A stretch of DNA of 64,000 nucleotides from Teredinibacter haidensis. Its GTDB lineage: Bacteria > Pseudomonadota > Gammaproteobacteria > Pseudomonadales > Cellvibrionaceae. The notes under the pieces are model-generated. The model did no database searches and was not told where the DNA came from. It saw nothing but the letters and a program-made list of their open reading frames with translations. Position numbers and translations under genes: made by a program. This document shows, piece by piece, positions 62,818 through 64,000 of the stretch; position 1 is the first letter of the stretch, and each line of letters begins with the position of its first letter. The stretch is from positions 3,545,001-3,609,000 of the forward strand of contig NZ_CP060084.1 of the NCBI RefSeq assembly GCF_014211975.1, read 5' to 3'.

Positions 62818-63672
62818 TCAGGCCTCAATGGAAACACGCATTTTTTTCATTGCATTTTTTTCCAGCTGTCGAATGCGCTCTGCGGATACCCCGTATTTCT
62901 CGGCCAGTTCATGCAGTGTCGCCTTGCTTTCACTCAGCCAGCGCTGCTGTAGGATATCGCGGCTGCGATCATCTAGAACGTCCAACGCCTGCTCCAAGCC
63001 CGCAACACTGTTTTCAGTCCAGTCGGCCTTTTCCAGTAACATGGAAGGATCGTAGCGACGGTCTTCCAGATAGTTGGCCGGTGCATGGTAAGCTGTTTCG
63101 TCGTCTTCATCGGCGCCCGCATCAAAAGCGGCGTCGAAAGCGGACAGACGGGTTTCCATCTCGCGAACGTTTTTTACGTCCACATTCAAATCTTCGGCAA
63201 CCAGCTTCGCTTCATTGTTGGTCAACCACGCCAAGCGCTTTTTCTGGCCACGCAGGTTGAAAAACAGCTTGCGCTGAGCCTTGGTAGTGGCAACTTTCAC
63301 AATACGCCAGTTGCGCAGAATAAATTCGTGGATTTCAGCTTTAATCCAGTGAACGGCAAAGCTCACCAAACGCACACCTTTTTCCGGGTTAAAGCGTTTT
63401 ACCGCTTTCATCAAACCGACGTTGCCTTCCTGGATCAAGTCACCCTGCTGCAAGCCGTAGCCAGCATAGGATTTAGCTATATGAACCACAAAACGCAAAT
63501 GCGCCAAGACCATACGGCGCGCGGCCTCCAGATCTTCACGGTAGTATAAGTCTTCAGCCAGCTGCTTCTCTTCTTCGGCAGTCAGCACAGAGAAACGGTT
63601 CACGGCCTGCATGTAGGCATTCAGGTTTTGACCCGGAGCCAACACTTCAACAGTCTGTAAACTTCTGCCCAT
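62818..63672 (-). CDS. rpoH: Heat-shock sigma factor RpoH (sigma-32)
   Basis: This 284-residue sigma-70-family factor directs heat-shock transcription. Region 2 shows LAHLRFVVHIAKSYAGYGLQ, GDLIQEGNVGLMKAVKRF, and RLVSFAVHWIKAEIHEFILR. The RpoH box QRKLFFNLRGQKKRL and region 4.2 TLHELAEKYGVSAERIRQLE are also present. I take the ATG at 63672 because GGAGG precedes it by 8 bases; a TTG five codons upstream is unlikely. It follows ftsX, as in the conserved ftsY-E-X-rpoH order. An AT-rich gap of 264 bp before it allows its own promoter and 5' RNA structure. Confidence 0.96.
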   Translation of the reverse strand: MGRSLQTVEVLAPGQNLNAYMQAVNRFSVLTAEEEKQLAEDLYYREDLEAARRMVLAHLRFVVHIAKSYAGYGLQQGDLIQEGNVGLMKAVKRFNPEKGVRLVSFAVHWIKAEIHEFILRNWRIVKVATTKAQRKLFFNLRGQKKRLAWLTNNEAKLVAEDLNVDVKNVREMETRLSAFDAAFDAGADEDDETAYHAPANYLEDRRYDPSMLLEKADWTENSVAGLEQALDVLDDRSRDILQQRWLSESKATLHELAEKYGVSAERIRQLEKNAMKKMRVSIEA

Positions 63673-63936
63673 TCGGCAATCCTCCAATGTTTTCTTTTAA
63701 GCAAACCCAACGTAAAAAAGGTTCAGCAGTTGGGCAATATTAGGTTGTAAATAAAAATTTACAAGGACTTCGACTAAAATTCGCTACTAGAGTTCCCATT
63801 TACTATGGCTATCGTCAGGGTAAAGCACCACTTTGGATAGCGAGTCGCCAACAGTATATTGCCTGCCCGGGCCACTAATCGCTATAGTCTGCGATGCCAC
63901 CAGCAACCTCCGCCAGCCGTCGATCCCGCCATTTAC

Positions 63937-64000
63937 CTAAGGCTCAATTTGAGCCAAATGGCGACCCACCGCCAGCCAGGCACCCAACCAGCCGAGCAAG
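63937..64000 (-). CDS. ftsX: Cell division protein FtsX (3' end only)
   Basis: The last 20 codons of a reverse-strand gene enter the window and stop at TAG (63937-63939). The peptide LLGWLGAWLAVGRHLAQIEP has the final membrane helix and tail expected of FtsX. Its place just upstream of rpoH supports the call. Confidence 0.75.
   Translation of the reverse strand, partial: LLGWLGAWLAVGRHLAQIEP

Noticed and set aside
1..64000. tRNA, rRNA, CRISPR array or complete insertion sequence
   Set aside because: I looked for repeated spacer arrays, terminal inverted repeats flanking a transposase, and tRNA-like ends and recognised none; a tool-based scan would be decisive.

Overview
The window looks like chromosome from a marine, polysaccharide-degrading gammaproteobacterium of the Cellvibrionaceae type (Saccharophagus/Teredinibacter-like). 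The evidence is a CBM2-CBM10-GH5 cellulase with long poly-serine linkers, a complete type II secretion operon, many poly-Ser or Pro-Thr-rich lipoproteins, and Pseudomonas-like housekeeping order (rsd/algQ, FKBP isomerase, algP-like, TIGR02444 protein; ftsX-rpoH). This placement is inferred from gene content only. I recognised no rRNA, tRNA, CRISPR array or complete insertion sequence.

Layout. 1-4.4 kb: nudF (partial) divergent from tolC, then tex. 4.7-6.9 kb: two paralogous small lipoproteins sharing a C-terminal FN3-like domain, and a MarR regulator. 7.1-20.9 kb: a large accessory block of secreted redox-type proteins. A leftward three-gene operon (heme-motif protein, LamG plus two CXXCH lipoprotein, Tat-exported DUF1501-like protein) faces a rightward run (HzsA-related propeller/CXXCH lipoprotein, SH3-plus-barrel protein, second barrel, TlpA-like thioredoxin, Cys-tailed DUF4266 lipoprotein, DUF3570 protein, Ser-rich lipoprotein). 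20.9-29.2 kb: an unassigned 0.8-kb stretch, a MATE transporter, a large multi-PAS/GAF histidine kinase, and the GH5 cellulase. 29.4-38.6 kb: a leftward nine-gene operon of three TPR proteins, two small periplasmic proteins, an ExbB/TolQ-like and two ExbD-like subunits, and an AgmX/TonB-like protein. 38.9-41.3 kb: an IclR regulator and an integron-type tyrosine recombinase preceded by a clear LexA box. 41.4-53.8 kb: gspC-N with apbE at the 3' end. 54.3-64 kb: gshA, a FliL-like protein, rsd, a WD40 lipoprotein, an FKBP isomerase, an algP-like gene, a TIGR02444 protein, trmB, a DUF423 protein, rpoH and the 3' end of ftsX.

How the parts work together. The T2SS is the likely route by which the GH5 cellulase crosses the outer membrane. 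The motor operon has the parts of an ion-driven energiser (ExbB, ExbD x2, AgmX/TonB) tied to TPR lipoproteins, suggesting trans-envelope force transmission to an unknown outer-membrane or surface partner. The 7-20 kb block carries five CXXCH motifs on three exported proteins plus a TlpA thioredoxin and beta-barrel proteins, which suggests an extracytoplasmic heme or metal redox system of unknown substrate.

The best candidates for an undescribed system are the 7-20 kb heme/DUF4266/DUF3570 block and the motor operon, in which one ExbD homologue has Asn where the proton-carrying Asp is expected.
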